A stretch of DNA of 64,000 nucleotides from Prevotella sp. (GTDB taxonomy: Bacteria > Bacteroidota > Bacteroidia > Bacteroidales > Bacteroidaceae), in NCBI GenBank assembly GCA_017443345.1, contig JAFSNR010000171.1, positions 1 through 64,000 of the forward strand, written 5' to 3'. The translations under genes and the position numbers were made by a program. The notes under the pieces are model-generated. The model searched no databases and was not told the DNA's origin. It saw nothing but the letters and a program-made list of their open reading frames with translations. Positions 12,398 to 20,066 of the stretch are shown piece after piece; position 1 is the first letter of the stretch; each line of letters opens with the position of its first letter.

Positions 12398-14319
12398 AAT
12401 ATAAAGAAATCCTTCGCCAATACTGGGGCTATGATGATTTCCGCGGGATCCAGCGCGAGATTATCGAGTCCATAGGTAGCGGTCACGACACGTTGGGACT
12501 GATGCCTACCGGTGGTGGCAAATCCATTACATTCCAAGTGCCTGCCCTTGCAAGGGAAGGCACTTGTGTGGTTATTACGCCACTCATCGCTCTGATGAAG
12601 GATCAGGTCGAGAACCTCCGTCGCCGTGGCATCCGCGCAGCAGCCATCTATTCGGGACTCACCCGCGAAGAGATTGTCATCACCCTCGAGAACTGCATCT
12701 TCGGTGCCGTGAAGATTCTCTACGTCTCCCCCGAGCGACTTTCCTCCGACCTCTTCCAGGCGAAACTCCGCCACATGAACGTCAGTTTCATCACCGTCGA
12801 CGAGGCTCACTGCATCTCCCAGTGGGGCTACGACTTTCGCCCCTCCTATTTGGAAATCGCTAAAATCCGGAAGCTCCTCCCCAATGCCCCCGTCCTCGCC
12901 CTCACCGCCACCGCCACCCCCCAAGTGGTCGAGGATATCCAAGATAAACTCTCCCCCCTAACCCCTAACCCCTCACCTCTAACCCCTTTCAACATCTTTC
13001 GGATGTCCTTCGAAAGACAGAACCTCGCCTACGTCGTTCGCCGCGCGACTGATAAGCGCGAACAACTCATCCATATCCTCAAGAGCGTCAAGGGCTCAGC
13101 CATCGTCTACACTCGTAGCCGCCGTCGCACCAAGGAGTTTGCCGAACTGCTCAACGAGGCGGGCATCTCAGCCACCTTCTATCACGCCGGACTAGAATCT
13201 GCTGCCAAAGACGAGCGACAGCTCGCCTGGCAAAACGATAAGATCCGCGTGATGGTCGCTACGAATGCCTTTGGTATGGGTATCGACAAGCCCGATGTCC
13301 GGGTGGTCATCCATGTCGACTGTCCCGATAGTGTCGAGGCTTATTTCCAGGAGGCTGGCCGTGCTGGTCGCGACGGACAGAAAGCCTATGCCGTACTGCT
13401 CTATAACGATGCCGACCACCGTAAACTCGAGAAACGTATCTCCGACACCTTCCCCGAGAAGGATTTCATCCGTGAGGTCTATGAGCATCTGGCCTTCTTC
13501 TACCAGATTGGCGTCGGCTCAGGCTATAACCACACCTTCGAGTTCAACATCGACAAGTTCTGTCATGCCTTCCACCACTTCCCCATCCAGGTCGACTCTG
13601 CCCTGAAGATTCTCAACCGTGCTGGCTACATCGAATACACGGAGGAACAGGACAATCAGGCTCGCGTCATGTTCACCGTCAGTCGCAACGAACTCTACCG
13701 ACTGGAGCACAACACCGACAACGAAGAGCGCGTCATCACCGCCCTGTTGCGCAACTACGGTGGACTCTTCACCGACTACAACTACATCGACGAGTCATTC
13801 ATCGCCCAACAGTGTGGCTTGCAGTCCCAGCAGGTCTACATGATCCTCAAGAGTCTCAGCCAGCGCCATATTCTCCACTTCATCCCACAGAAGAAGACAC
13901 CCTATATCCGTTACACCCAACGGCGCGAGGACAAGGAACATATCCAGATCATGCCCGTCATCTACGAGGAGCGGAAGGCGCAATATGCCGACCGCATCCA
14001 CGCCATGATTGACTATGCCACTGACGACAGCGTCTGCCGAAGCCGCCAGTTGCTCCGCTACTTCGGTGAGGAGAACGACCATGACTGCCGCCAATGCGAC
14101 GTCTGTCTCAGCCATCGTCCTGAGGGCATGGTGTCCGAACCGCGTTTCAATGAGGCGATGGAGAAGATCCTCGCCCTCCTCGACGACGGCAAGCCCCACC
14201 CCATCACAGATTTACGCGACATTCAGTTGCCTACCGACGAACTGAATGCCGCGCTCGATTATCTGTTCCAAGAAGAATACATCCGCCAATCCGACGGCCT
14301 CCTCCTCTCTAACCACTAA
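12394..14319 (+). CDS. recQ: ATP-dependent DNA helicase RecQ
   Basis: 641 residues; starts at GTG 12394, overlapping the recJ stop. Superfamily 2 3'-5' helicase. Walker A MPTGGGKS, aromatic-rich loop and DEAH box (VDEAHCISQWGYDFRPSY), motif III LTATAT, motif VI QEAGRAGRDG, RecQ-Ct zinc site (CRSRQLLRYFG ... CRQCDVC). No clear HRDC domain; the C-terminus is a short winged-helix-like segment. Odd: residues 186-198 (LSPLTPNPSPLTP), in the loop between motif III and the following helicase motif, are encoded by a heptad repeat array, and the last three residues plus TAA stop come from a second array. Confidence 0.96.
   Translation: MKYKEILRQYWGYDDFRGIQREIIESIGSGHDTLGLMPTGGGKSITFQVPALAREGTCVVITPLIALMKDQVENLRRRGIRAAAIYSGLTREEIVITLENCIFGAVKILYVSPERLSSDLFQAKLRHMNVSFITVDEAHCISQWGYDFRPSYLEIAKIRKLLPNAPVLALTATATPQVVEDIQDKLSPLTPNPSPLTPFNIFRMSFERQNLAYVVRRATDKREQLIHILKSVKGSAIVYTRSRRRTKEFAELLNEAGISATFYHAGLESAAKDERQLAWQNDKIRVMVATNAFGMGIDKPDVRVVIHVDCPDSVEAYFQEAGRAGRDGQKAYAVLLYNDADHRKLEKRISDTFPEKDFIREVYEHLAFFYQIGVGSGYNHTFEFNIDKFCHAFHHFPIQVDSALKILNRAGYIEYTEEQDNQARVMFTVSRNELYRLEHNTDNEERVITALLRNYGGLFTDYNYIDESFIAQQCGLQSQQVYMILKSLSQRHILHFIPQKKTPYIRYTQRREDKEHIQIMPVIYEERKAQYADRIHAMIDYATDDSVCRSRQLLRYFGEENDHDCRQCDVCLSHRPEGMVSEPRFNEAMEKILALLDDGKPHPITDLRDIQLPTDELNAALDYLFQEEYIRQSDGLLLSNH
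12949..12987 (+). repeat. AACCNCT heptad array, in frame inside recQ
   Basis: About 5.5 heptads encoding L-S-P-L-T-P-N-P-S-P-L-T-P. TCA stands where the frame would otherwise meet TAA. Confidence 0.88.
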
Positions 14320-14353
14320 CCACTAACCTCTAACCCCTAACCTCTAACCACTA
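14307..14353 (+). repeat. AACCNCT heptad array at the recQ 3' end
   Basis: About 6.5 heptads. It supplies the recQ stop (TAA, 14317-14319) and fills the gap to the end of the convergent PurF-like gene (stop at 14360-14358). Confidence 0.9.
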
Positions 14354-14357
14354 TATT

Positions 14358-15809
14358 CTAAAACTCCAGCTTCAGCTGCCTCTCATCCTCCCCATCACGC
14401 TCATGACAGTAGCTGCTGCCATCGAAACAGTGCGTACAGAGCTTACACTTCGGCATGCCGATAGCCTCAACGAGATCCTCCAACTTCGCAAACTTCAGCG
14501 AAGTCAGACCCAAGCGTTTGGCAATCTCGTCCACCATCCGCTTGTATTCGGGCGAATCCGTCTGGGCATACTTCTCCAGATTCTTCTTGTCGTCACCCTC
14601 AAAGTCCTTGATGATACGACGTGTGATCAGCTCCATATCACTCTTCGACGAGGTGAAGCCGATAAACGGACAACCGTATACCAGTGGCGGACATGAGATA
14701 CGACAGTGCACCTCCTTGGCTCCATACTCGAAGAATGTTCTCACGTTATCCTTCAGCTGCGTGCCGCGGACGATCGAGTCATCGCAGAACACCACGCGCT
14801 GGTCTTTCAGGATGGCAGGGTTCGGAATCAGTTTCATCTTGGCCACCAGTGCACGACGCTCCTGATTACCAGGGGTAAACGAACGGGGCCATGTCGGGGT
14901 GTATTTCAGGACGGCACGCTTATAGGGCACACCCTTACCGTCGGCATAACCCAGAGCCATACCGACACCCGAGTCAGGCACACCACAGACGCAGTCCACC
15001 TCCATCGTGTCCTTCCGTCCCATCATCTCACCGTTCCTCTCACGCACGGCCTCCACGTTGATGCCATTATAGTCCGAAGCGGGGAATCCGTAGTACACCC
15101 ACAGGAACGAACAGATCTGCTCACGCTTCAGCGGCTCCTGCAGCACCTCCATCTTGTCGGCTGTCAGGAAAACGATCTCACCAGGACCCAGATCCTTCAC
15201 ACGGTGGAACTCCAGATTCGGGAAACTCGTCGACTCACTCGACACGGCGTAGGCCCCCTCTTTTTGGCCGATGACAATGGGGGTACGTCCCAGGAAGTCA
15301 CGGGCGGCAATCAGACCCTTCTCCGTCATGATGAGCATCGAGCACGAGCCATTTATCTTACTGTAAACCAGGTTAATACCCTCCACGAACGTGCGACCCA
15401 TATTAATCAGCAATGCCACGAGCTCCGTCTGGTTGATGGTGTTGGCCGAATACTCACTGAAGTGCATCCTGCGGTCGAGCAGCTCCTGGGCAATCTCTTC
15501 CATATTGTTGATCTTCGCCACGGTCACGACCGAGAATCGCCCCAGATGCGAGTTCACCAGAATCGGCTGTGGATCGGTATCACTGATCACGCCGATACCC
15601 TGATTACCCGAAAACGAGTCGAGCTCGTCCTCGAACTTCGAGCGGAAATAGTCGCGCTCCAGGTTATGAATCTTACGGCTAAAGCCTTTCTCCTTGTCAA
15701 ACATCACCATACCCGCACGCTTCGTTCCAAGGTGCGAGTTATAGTCCGTGCCATAAAAGAGGTCGTTTACACAACTTTTCGTAGAAATGGTTCCAAAGAA
15801 TCCTCCCAT
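14358..15809 (-). CDS. PurF-like glutamine amidotransferase/phosphoribosyltransferase lacking the catalytic cysteine
   Basis: 483 residues. The fold is that of amidophosphoribosyltransferase: an N-terminal Ntn glutaminase domain and a C-terminal PRTase domain with the PRPP loop VVFCDDSIVRGTQL. True PurF starts M-C-G-I after which Cys becomes the N-terminal nucleophile; here the chain starts MGGFFGTIS, so the nucleophile is Gly and no Cys follows at the tip. PRTase motifs and Cys residues near the C-terminus (CKLCTHC) remain, the latter where B. subtilis-type PurF binds an iron-sulfur cluster. I recall similar MGGFFG proteins in other Bacteroidales, annotated as PurF. It probably does not use glutamine; ammonia-dependent or regulatory function is inference. 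A heptad array lies 12 nt upstream of the start. Confidence 0.85.
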   Translation of the reverse strand: MGGFFGTISTKSCVNDLFYGTDYNSHLGTKRAGMVMFDKEKGFSRKIHNLERDYFRSKFEDELDSFSGNQGIGVISDTDPQPILVNSHLGRFSVVTVAKINNMEEIAQELLDRRMHFSEYSANTINQTELVALLINMGRTFVEGINLVYSKINGSCSMLIMTEKGLIAARDFLGRTPIVIGQKEGAYAVSSESTSFPNLEFHRVKDLGPGEIVFLTADKMEVLQEPLKREQICSFLWVYYGFPASDYNGINVEAVRERNGEMMGRKDTMEVDCVCGVPDSGVGMALGYADGKGVPYKRAVLKYTPTWPRSFTPGNQERRALVAKMKLIPNPAILKDQRVVFCDDSIVRGTQLKDNVRTFFEYGAKEVHCRISCPPLVYGCPFIGFTSSKSDMELITRRIIKDFEGDDKKNLEKYAQTDSPEYKRMVDEIAKRLGLTSLKFAKLEDLVEAIGMPKCKLCTHCFDGSSYCHERDGEDERQLKLEF

Positions 15810-15821
15810 ATATTTATTATT

Positions 15822-15854
15822 AGGGGTTAGGGGTTAGAGGTTAGGGGTTAGAGA
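15822..15854 (-). repeat. Left inverted heptad array beside the four-helix-bundle gene
   Basis: 4.7 heptads in the AGGGGTT orientation. It matches the reverse complement of 16289-16321 at 31 of 33 positions. Confidence 0.92.
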
Positions 15855-15875
15855 TATGTTTTCCCCTTGATAACC

Positions 15876-16265
15876 TCATTCACTCATAACCGTATTATTA
15901 TTTATTTTTTCTTCCAAATTCTTTCTTAAACCTAGAACCATCTTTGCTATAGTTGCAATTTTGGTATCTTGTATTTGCAATTCTTCATCTGAGATATAAC
16001 CCAATCTGTGAGCTATCTCAAGCTGACACATAACTTCCATCAAAGAACCATTACTGATATCTATGAAGCGAATACGATCCTTGATAGAGAATCGGCCCAT
16101 ACCTTCTGCTATGTTTGATGGTATGGATACAGCTGCACGTTGAATTTGGTTGGAAAGCCCGTGCAACTCTGTAGAGGGAAATTTCTTGGTGAGTTGATAG
16201 ACGTCTTCTAATAGTACCATCGCATCCTGATAAACCTTCAACTTCCTATAAAAGAAATCTTGCAT
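15876..16265 (-). CDS. Four-helix-bundle protein, 23S rRNA IVS/S23 (TIGR02436) type
   Basis: 129 residues, mostly helical. It has the family pattern: an N-terminal KLKVYQDAMVLLEDVYQLTKKFP segment, then the conserved LSNQIQRAAVSIPSNIAEG and, later, LEIAHRLGYI. The family forms pentameric basic bundles; members are found in 23S rRNA intervening sequences, free-standing in Bacteroidetes genomes, and as Avd in diversity-generating retroelements. No reverse transcriptase or variable repeat is seen nearby. The basic face suggests nucleic-acid binding. It is flanked on both sides by inverted AACCNCT arrays, the right one 23 nt upstream of its ATG. Confidence 0.88.
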   Translation of the reverse strand: MQDFFYRKLKVYQDAMVLLEDVYQLTKKFPSTELHGLSNQIQRAAVSIPSNIAEGMGRFSIKDRIRFIDISNGSLMEVMCQLEIAHRLGYISDEELQIQDTKIATIAKMVLGLRKNLEEKINNNTVMSE

Positions 16266-16288
16266 CTTTTCTGCGTTTATCCAACTAT

Positions 16289-16321
16289 TCTCTAACCTCT
16301 AACCACTAACCCCTAACCCCT
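16289..16321 (+). repeat. Right inverted heptad array beside the four-helix-bundle gene
   Basis: 4.7 heptads in the AACCCCT orientation. It overlaps the stop codon of the maoC-like gene (TAG on the minus strand, 16322-16320). Confidence 0.92.
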
Positions 16322-16784
16322 ATACAAAATAGTACAGGAACGAAGCAATACCTTCCAGTGCCGGCTTGCGCTGTCCCTCTATCTCAATCTTGAAATCAAT
16401 CTCCACCTTACAGATACCGCGAAGGTTCTGGATATTATGCAACTTCGTGGTCATTCTGACGCGCGAACCCGTCACCACAGGCTGTCCGAAGCGCATCTTG
16501 TCCATACCATAGTTCACGAGCATCTTGATATTGTTCACCTCGATGATCTGATCCCACAGATACGGCAGCACGGAGAGTGTCAGATAGCCGTGGGCGATGG
16601 TGCTGTGATACTGGCTCTCCGTCTTGGCACGCTCCACGTCCACGTGGATCCACTGATGGTCGAGCGTGGCGTCAGCAAAGAGGTTGATACGGTCCTGGTC
16701 GATCTGCAGCCAGTCCGAAACACCTAGTTCCTGTCCCAGATGGCTGGCGAATTCATCATAAGAGTTGATGACTAATTTACTCAT
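16320..16784 (-). CDS. MaoC-like hotdog-fold dehydratase
   Basis: 154 residues. The R-specific enoyl-CoA hydratase/MaoC pattern is visible: DQDRINLFADATLDHQWIHVD carries the Asp and His catalytic pair of the hydratase 2 motif, and AHGYLTLSVLP follows. It would hydrate or dehydrate a 2-enoyl thioester. It is 57 nt downstream of ilvC but separated by a strong terminator, so it may have its own weak promoter in the short gap. The stop codon is supplied by the end of a heptad array. Confidence 0.9.
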   Translation of the reverse strand: MSKLVINSYDEFASHLGQELGVSDWLQIDQDRINLFADATLDHQWIHVDVERAKTESQYHSTIAHGYLTLSVLPYLWDQIIEVNNIKMLVNYGMDKMRFGQPVVTGSRVRMTTKLHNIQNLRGICKVEIDFKIEIEGQRKPALEGIASFLYYFV

Positions 16785-16800
16785 TGTTATATGATTAAAT

Positions 16801-16832
16801 AAGTTCGGGGGTGCGCACGCACCCCCGAACTT
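16801..16832 (-). terminator. ilvC terminator
   Basis: Perfect 15-bp arms (16801-16815 and 16818-16832), GC-rich with GGGGGTGCG/CGCACCCCC cores and a 2-nt centre; it lies 9 nt after the ilvC stop. Confidence 0.85.
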
Positions 16833-16841
16833 GATATGATA

Positions 16842-17891
16842 TTATACCTCTTGATTCTCTGGACGCAGCTTACGCACGGTCTCACCAGCGCGCCACATCT
16901 CCTGATTACGCATGGCCTCGAGCTCTTTCTCCAGTCCGGCACGATAGTCGGGCTTCGAGTTGGCATCGATCGTGATCTGAGCCTCGTTACCAGTCTGTAC
17001 AGAGTAGTACAGCCACTCCATCACAGGCTTGATGGCATCGTGGAAACGGGGAGCCCAGTCGAGTGCACCACGCTGAGCGGTGGTCGAACAGTTAGCGTAC
17101 ATCCAGTCCATACCCTTTGCGCCGAAGAGCGGGCCAAGGCTCTGAGTCAGCTCCTCAACGGTCTCATTGAAAGCCTCCGAGGGAGAGTGTCCATGCTCGC
17201 GGAGCACCTCATACTGTGCCAGCAGCAGTCCCTGGATAGCACCCATCAGACTTCCGCGCTCACCAGTCAGGTCAGAGGTAGCCTCACGCTGGAAAGTGGT
17301 CTCGAACATATAACCGGCACCGATACCGATACCGAAGGCCAGTGTCTTCTCCTTGGCCTTACCAGTAGCATCCTGATAAACGGCATACGAGCAGTTCAGA
17401 CCGCGACCCTCGCAGAACATCGTACGGAGGCTGGTACCTGAACCCTTAGGAGCTACCATGATCACGTCAACGTCAGCAGGAGGAATCACACCTGTGCGGT
17501 CGCTCCAGTTGATAGCGAAGCCATGAGAGTAATACAGTGTCTTACCAGGCTTCAGATATTTCTTGATGGTGGGCCACTGCTGAATCTGACCAGCATCACT
17601 CAGAAGCATACAGAGGATAGTACCCTTCTCAGCGGCCTCCTCGATAGAGAACAGCGTCTCTCCGGGAACCCAACCGTCGGCAACAGCCTTGTCGTAGGTC
17701 TTACCCTGACGCTGGCCAACAATCACGTTGAAACCATTGTCGCGCAGGTTGCAAGCCTGTCCAGGACCCTGAACACCATAACCGATCACGGCGATGGTCT
17801 CATTCTTCAATACTTCACGTGCTTTCTCCAAAGAGAACTCCTTGCTGGTGACTACAGTTTCCATCACGCCACCGAAATTCATTTCTGCCAT
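16842..17891 (-). CDS. ilvC: Ketol-acid reductoisomerase
   Basis: 349 residues. Second step of valine/isoleucine synthesis: isomerises and reduces acetohydroxy acids with NADPH and Mg2+. The Rossmann signature VIGYGVQGPGQACNLRDNG is near residue 35, and the C-terminal knotted domain carries the metal ligands (SDLTGERGSLMGAIQ with the Asp and Glu). It is separated from the other ilv genes by the fimbrial block and has its own consensus promoter with a leader of about 130 nt, followed by its own terminator. Confidence 0.97.
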   Translation of the reverse strand: MAEMNFGGVMETVVTSKEFSLEKAREVLKNETIAVIGYGVQGPGQACNLRDNGFNVIVGQRQGKTYDKAVADGWVPGETLFSIEEAAEKGTILCMLLSDAGQIQQWPTIKKYLKPGKTLYYSHGFAINWSDRTGVIPPADVDVIMVAPKGSGTSLRTMFCEGRGLNCSYAVYQDATGKAKEKTLAFGIGIGAGYMFETTFQREATSDLTGERGSLMGAIQGLLLAQYEVLREHGHSPSEAFNETVEELTQSLGPLFGAKGMDWMYANCSTTAQRGALDWAPRFHDAIKPVMEWLYYSVQTGNEAQITIDANSKPDYRAGLEKELEAMRNQEMWRAGETVRKLRPENQEV

Positions 17892-17933
17892 TTTACTTTT
17901 TTACTTTTTAACTTTTAACATCATCCCTATGAA

Positions 17934-17995
17934 CCATGCCTGCCCTACCCGAGAGCCGTCGTCTTACTAGTCCATTCCCACCCTACTCGAGAGTG
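17934..17995 (-). repeat. Imperfect direct repeat in the ilvC leader
   Basis: Two 24-bp copies at 17934-17957 and 17972-17995, sharing CCCTAC and CGAGAG, match at 18 of 24 positions. They lie between the ilvC promoter and start. No leader peptide rich in Ile, Val or Leu was found. Confidence 0.6.
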
Positions 17996-18025
17996 CGACG
18001 AGGGCTTAACTTTAGAAATCGGTTG

Positions 18026-18057
18026 CAAAGGTAGTGCAAATTGAGCGAAAAACCAAA
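18026..18057 (-). promoter_or_regulatory. ilvC promoter
   Basis: On the minus strand TTTG (18057-18054), 20 nt, TACCTTTG (18033-18026): full consensus. It lies between the thioesterase stop and ilvC. Confidence 0.75.
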
Positions 18058-18106
18058 AGAAACTAATGTTTTTTTTGTTTTTCCGAAATGCAGCCTACCT
18101 TCGACG

Positions 18107-18889
18107 TCAGTCAGAGGTACGAAAGATCGGGCAAAATACAATTTTGCTCCTACATGTTTCGACATCTTCGCCCGTGGCGGAATCGGCCTTACAGATGCGG
18201 ATGCAGTACTCCTGCTCCCCCGTCTGCTCACGATAGAAACTCAGTTGGTCGCCCGCATGCGCCTCAGCCACATAGGCAATCTCGAATCGCTTAATGGCGT
18301 GCTCCCGATACCAGTCAAGATCCCAGAGGTCCAGCACATGCTCGATATACTTCACCGAGTTGATATGCCCATTGATGTCCACATCATTATAATAGGTATC
18401 AATCGTGCGCACGAGTTCGGCCCCGTCGCCCATCTTCACGCGACCGCCCTTATCAATCGGACACTCTTTGTCCTTCACGATCCAGTTGTTGATGGCCCCA
18501 TTGTCGATGGCGAAGATATCCGTCGGCTGACGAGTCTCCGTATCGATCATTGCCCAGATGGAGCGACCGTATCCATACACCTTACCGTCATTATCGACCA
18601 CACGGAAGTTACGACTCGTGAAGTAGCGCATCGCACTCTCCACCCACGTCTCCACGTTGAACTTCGTGTACATCCTCGGCATCTCCTCCATCTCGATCGC
18701 CAGTCTTGACAACACCCACGACCGCTGGATGGTCAACAGATACCGCATGCCGAACCCTCGGTCCGTCGAGTGAAAGTCCGCCGCATTCAGCATATGGTTC
18801 CCCAGATGCCCCATAAAGAGCCGCCCCGAGAAATCACAATGAAACGGCTCCGCCATAAATTCATATTTTCCTACTTTATCTAACTGCAT
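18107..18889 (-). CDS. Acyl-ACP thioesterase (FatA/oleoyl-ACP hydrolase family)
   Basis: 260 residues, a double hotdog fold. It releases fatty acids from acyl carrier protein. The second hotdog carries the family motif DINGHINSVKYIEHVLD with the catalytic Asn and His. In Bacteroidales this gene usually lies between ilvN and ilvC (from memory). Here its ATG is 2 nt after the stop of the Rpn-type nuclease gene, so it is now coupled to that gene and its promoter at 19952-19983 instead of following ilvN. Confidence 0.92.
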   Translation of the reverse strand: MQLDKVGKYEFMAEPFHCDFSGRLFMGHLGNHMLNAADFHSTDRGFGMRYLLTIQRSWVLSRLAIEMEEMPRMYTKFNVETWVESAMRYFTSRNFRVVDNDGKVYGYGRSIWAMIDTETRQPTDIFAIDNGAINNWIVKDKECPIDKGGRVKMGDGAELVRTIDTYYNDVDINGHINSVKYIEHVLDLWDLDWYREHAIKRFEIAYVAEAHAGDQLSFYREQTGEQEYCIRICKADSATGEDVETCRSKIVFCPIFRTSD

Positions 18890-18891
18890 GT

Positions 18892-19923
18892 TTACAACTT
18901 TTCAATCTCTTCTTGAGACAAGCCAAGACTCTTGGCAATGACTTCTATTGGTACGCCATTAATTTTCAGGTTTTTGGCATTTTTGAGTCTTTCGGCAATC
19001 TCACCCTCAGCACGACCTTTCTCTATACCTTTCTCTATACCTTTCTCTATACCTTTCTCTATACCTTTCTTTATACCTTTCTCAATACCTTTCTCAATAC
19101 CTTTCTCAATACCTTTCTCAATACCTTTCTCTAAACCTTTCTCCCATCCCTCATGATAACCTTTCTTGATAGCGGCCTCACGAAGGATACGTTCATCCAC
19201 AACAGACATCCAAAACCTCTCATATGCATACAACTGACCTTCTGTCATAGCCGACTTCTCGACAAGCCCCAAAGCCTTACGAGTTGCCTCATTCTCTAAA
19301 AGTTCTGCTGGTGCCTCAACAGTATCCTCTGCAATTTCAGTCAGGAAACGCAGCCATAATACGGCCATCTTTTTCTCGGCTATGCTTTGGGGCCTAAATT
19401 TCGGCAATTCGACAAATACAAACCTTAACCCCTCTATATGACGATCGGTATGCTCCACATCAACGATAGCATAGTCATGATAGAACTCTTCAGTTTCATA
19501 GTCGAAAGCTTTATCGTTCACAAGACTCAGACAATAGACAGGCTGGATAAGCGAATAGTCCTCACCCTTGTCAAGCTGTCGTACAATGGCCTTTGAAGCG
19601 TTGAGCAGAACGCGACGTTTAAACTCCTCATTCCAATAGAGTTGCATCTCGACAATAAACTGTCGTCCCTGCTGGTCTTTGCATCGTACATCAACGATAC
19701 TATCTTTCTTTGCCGGATTCTCTGGCACCATCTCGGGCGTAAGATACTCCACGCTTTCAATCTGACCGTCGGCTGGTAATGGCAGCAGAGCATTCAGCAA
19801 ACTCATCACCAAGTCGGGATGCTCGCCGAAAACCAGTTTGAATGTCAAATCTGCTTTTGGATTCAGATACTTACCTTTCATCGTCTTTTCTCCTTTCGTT
19901 GTTTTGTTTCTGTTATTCTCCAT
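18892..19923 (-). CDS. Rpn-family PD-(D/E)XK nuclease (transposase_31 type)
   Basis: 343 residues. The N-terminal KYLNPKADLTFKLVFGEHPDLVMSLLNALLP is the family hallmark, and the nuclease core IVDVRCKDQQGRQFIVEMQL has the D ... E-x-Q arrangement. Rpn proteins are DNA endonucleases that promote RecA-independent recombination; many are annotated as PD-(D/E)XK family transposases. The C-terminal part is an (EKGI)-like four-residue repeat of about ten units, encoded by a 12-bp tandem repeat, followed by a short helix-turn-helix-like tail (VPIEVIAKSLGLSQEEIEKL). It has a consensus promoter 29 nt upstream and is 2 nt from the thioesterase start. Confidence 0.9.
   Translation of the reverse strand: MENNRNKTTKGEKTMKGKYLNPKADLTFKLVFGEHPDLVMSLLNALLPLPADGQIESVEYLTPEMVPENPAKKDSIVDVRCKDQQGRQFIVEMQLYWNEEFKRRVLLNASKAIVRQLDKGEDYSLIQPVYCLSLVNDKAFDYETEEFYHDYAIVDVEHTDRHIEGLRFVFVELPKFRPQSIAEKKMAVLWLRFLTEIAEDTVEAPAELLENEATRKALGLVEKSAMTEGQLYAYERFWMSVVDERILREAAIKKGYHEGWEKGLEKGIEKGIEKGIEKGIEKGIKKGIEKGIEKGIEKGIEKGRAEGEIAERLKNAKNLKINGVPIEVIAKSLGLSQEEIEKL
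19016..19147 (-). repeat. 12-bp tandem repeat encoding EKGI units
   Basis: Eleven 12-bp units (plus strand CCTTTCTCTATA and close variants) code for repeated Glu-Lys-Gly-Ile. The period is a multiple of three, so copy-number change keeps the frame. Confidence 0.95.
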
Positions 19924-19951
19924 AATACATTGATTTTTGGGTTTGACGGTG

Positions 19952-19983
19952 CAAAGGTATAGATTTTATTTCAAACGGCCAAA
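19952..19983 (-). promoter_or_regulatory. Promoter of the rpn-thioesterase pair
   Basis: On the minus strand TTTG (19983-19980), 20 nt, TACCTTTG (19959-19952). Confidence 0.75.
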
Positions 19984-20007
19984 TATTATTGAAATTATAT
20001 TCAAAAA

Positions 20008-20041
20008 TAAGTGCCACTTATTGCAAAACAAGCGGCACTTA
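20008..20041 (-). terminator. Terminator after the second giant gene
   Basis: TAAGTGCC (20008-20015) pairs with GGCACTTA (20034-20041), with extra AAG/CTT pairing inside. It lies 25 nt past the stop of the giant gene and would end the long fimbrial transcript before the Rpn gene. Confidence 0.6.
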
Positions 20042-20066
20042 GTACGAGATACTCTATAGTTAATTG

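Larger units (their letters stand above)
15822..16321 (-). mobile_element. Candidate IVS-like element: four-helix-bundle gene between 33-bp inverted heptad arrays
   Basis: A 500-bp unit consisting of one small gene between inverted arrays. Intervening sequences in 23S rRNA genes of several bacteria encode the same S23/IVP protein family and have complementary ends that form a stem. The unit sits between a PurF-like gene and a maoC-like gene. Mobility is inferred only; no target duplication was identified. Confidence 0.35.

Noticed and set aside
15876-16265. Diversity-generating retroelement Avd gene
   Set aside because: The protein family is similar, but no reverse transcriptase, template repeat or variable target gene is nearby.
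17892-18025. T-box or known amino-acid riboswitch upstream of ilvC
   Set aside because: No T-box sequence or recognisable aptamer was seen, and T-boxes are not expected in Bacteroidetes.
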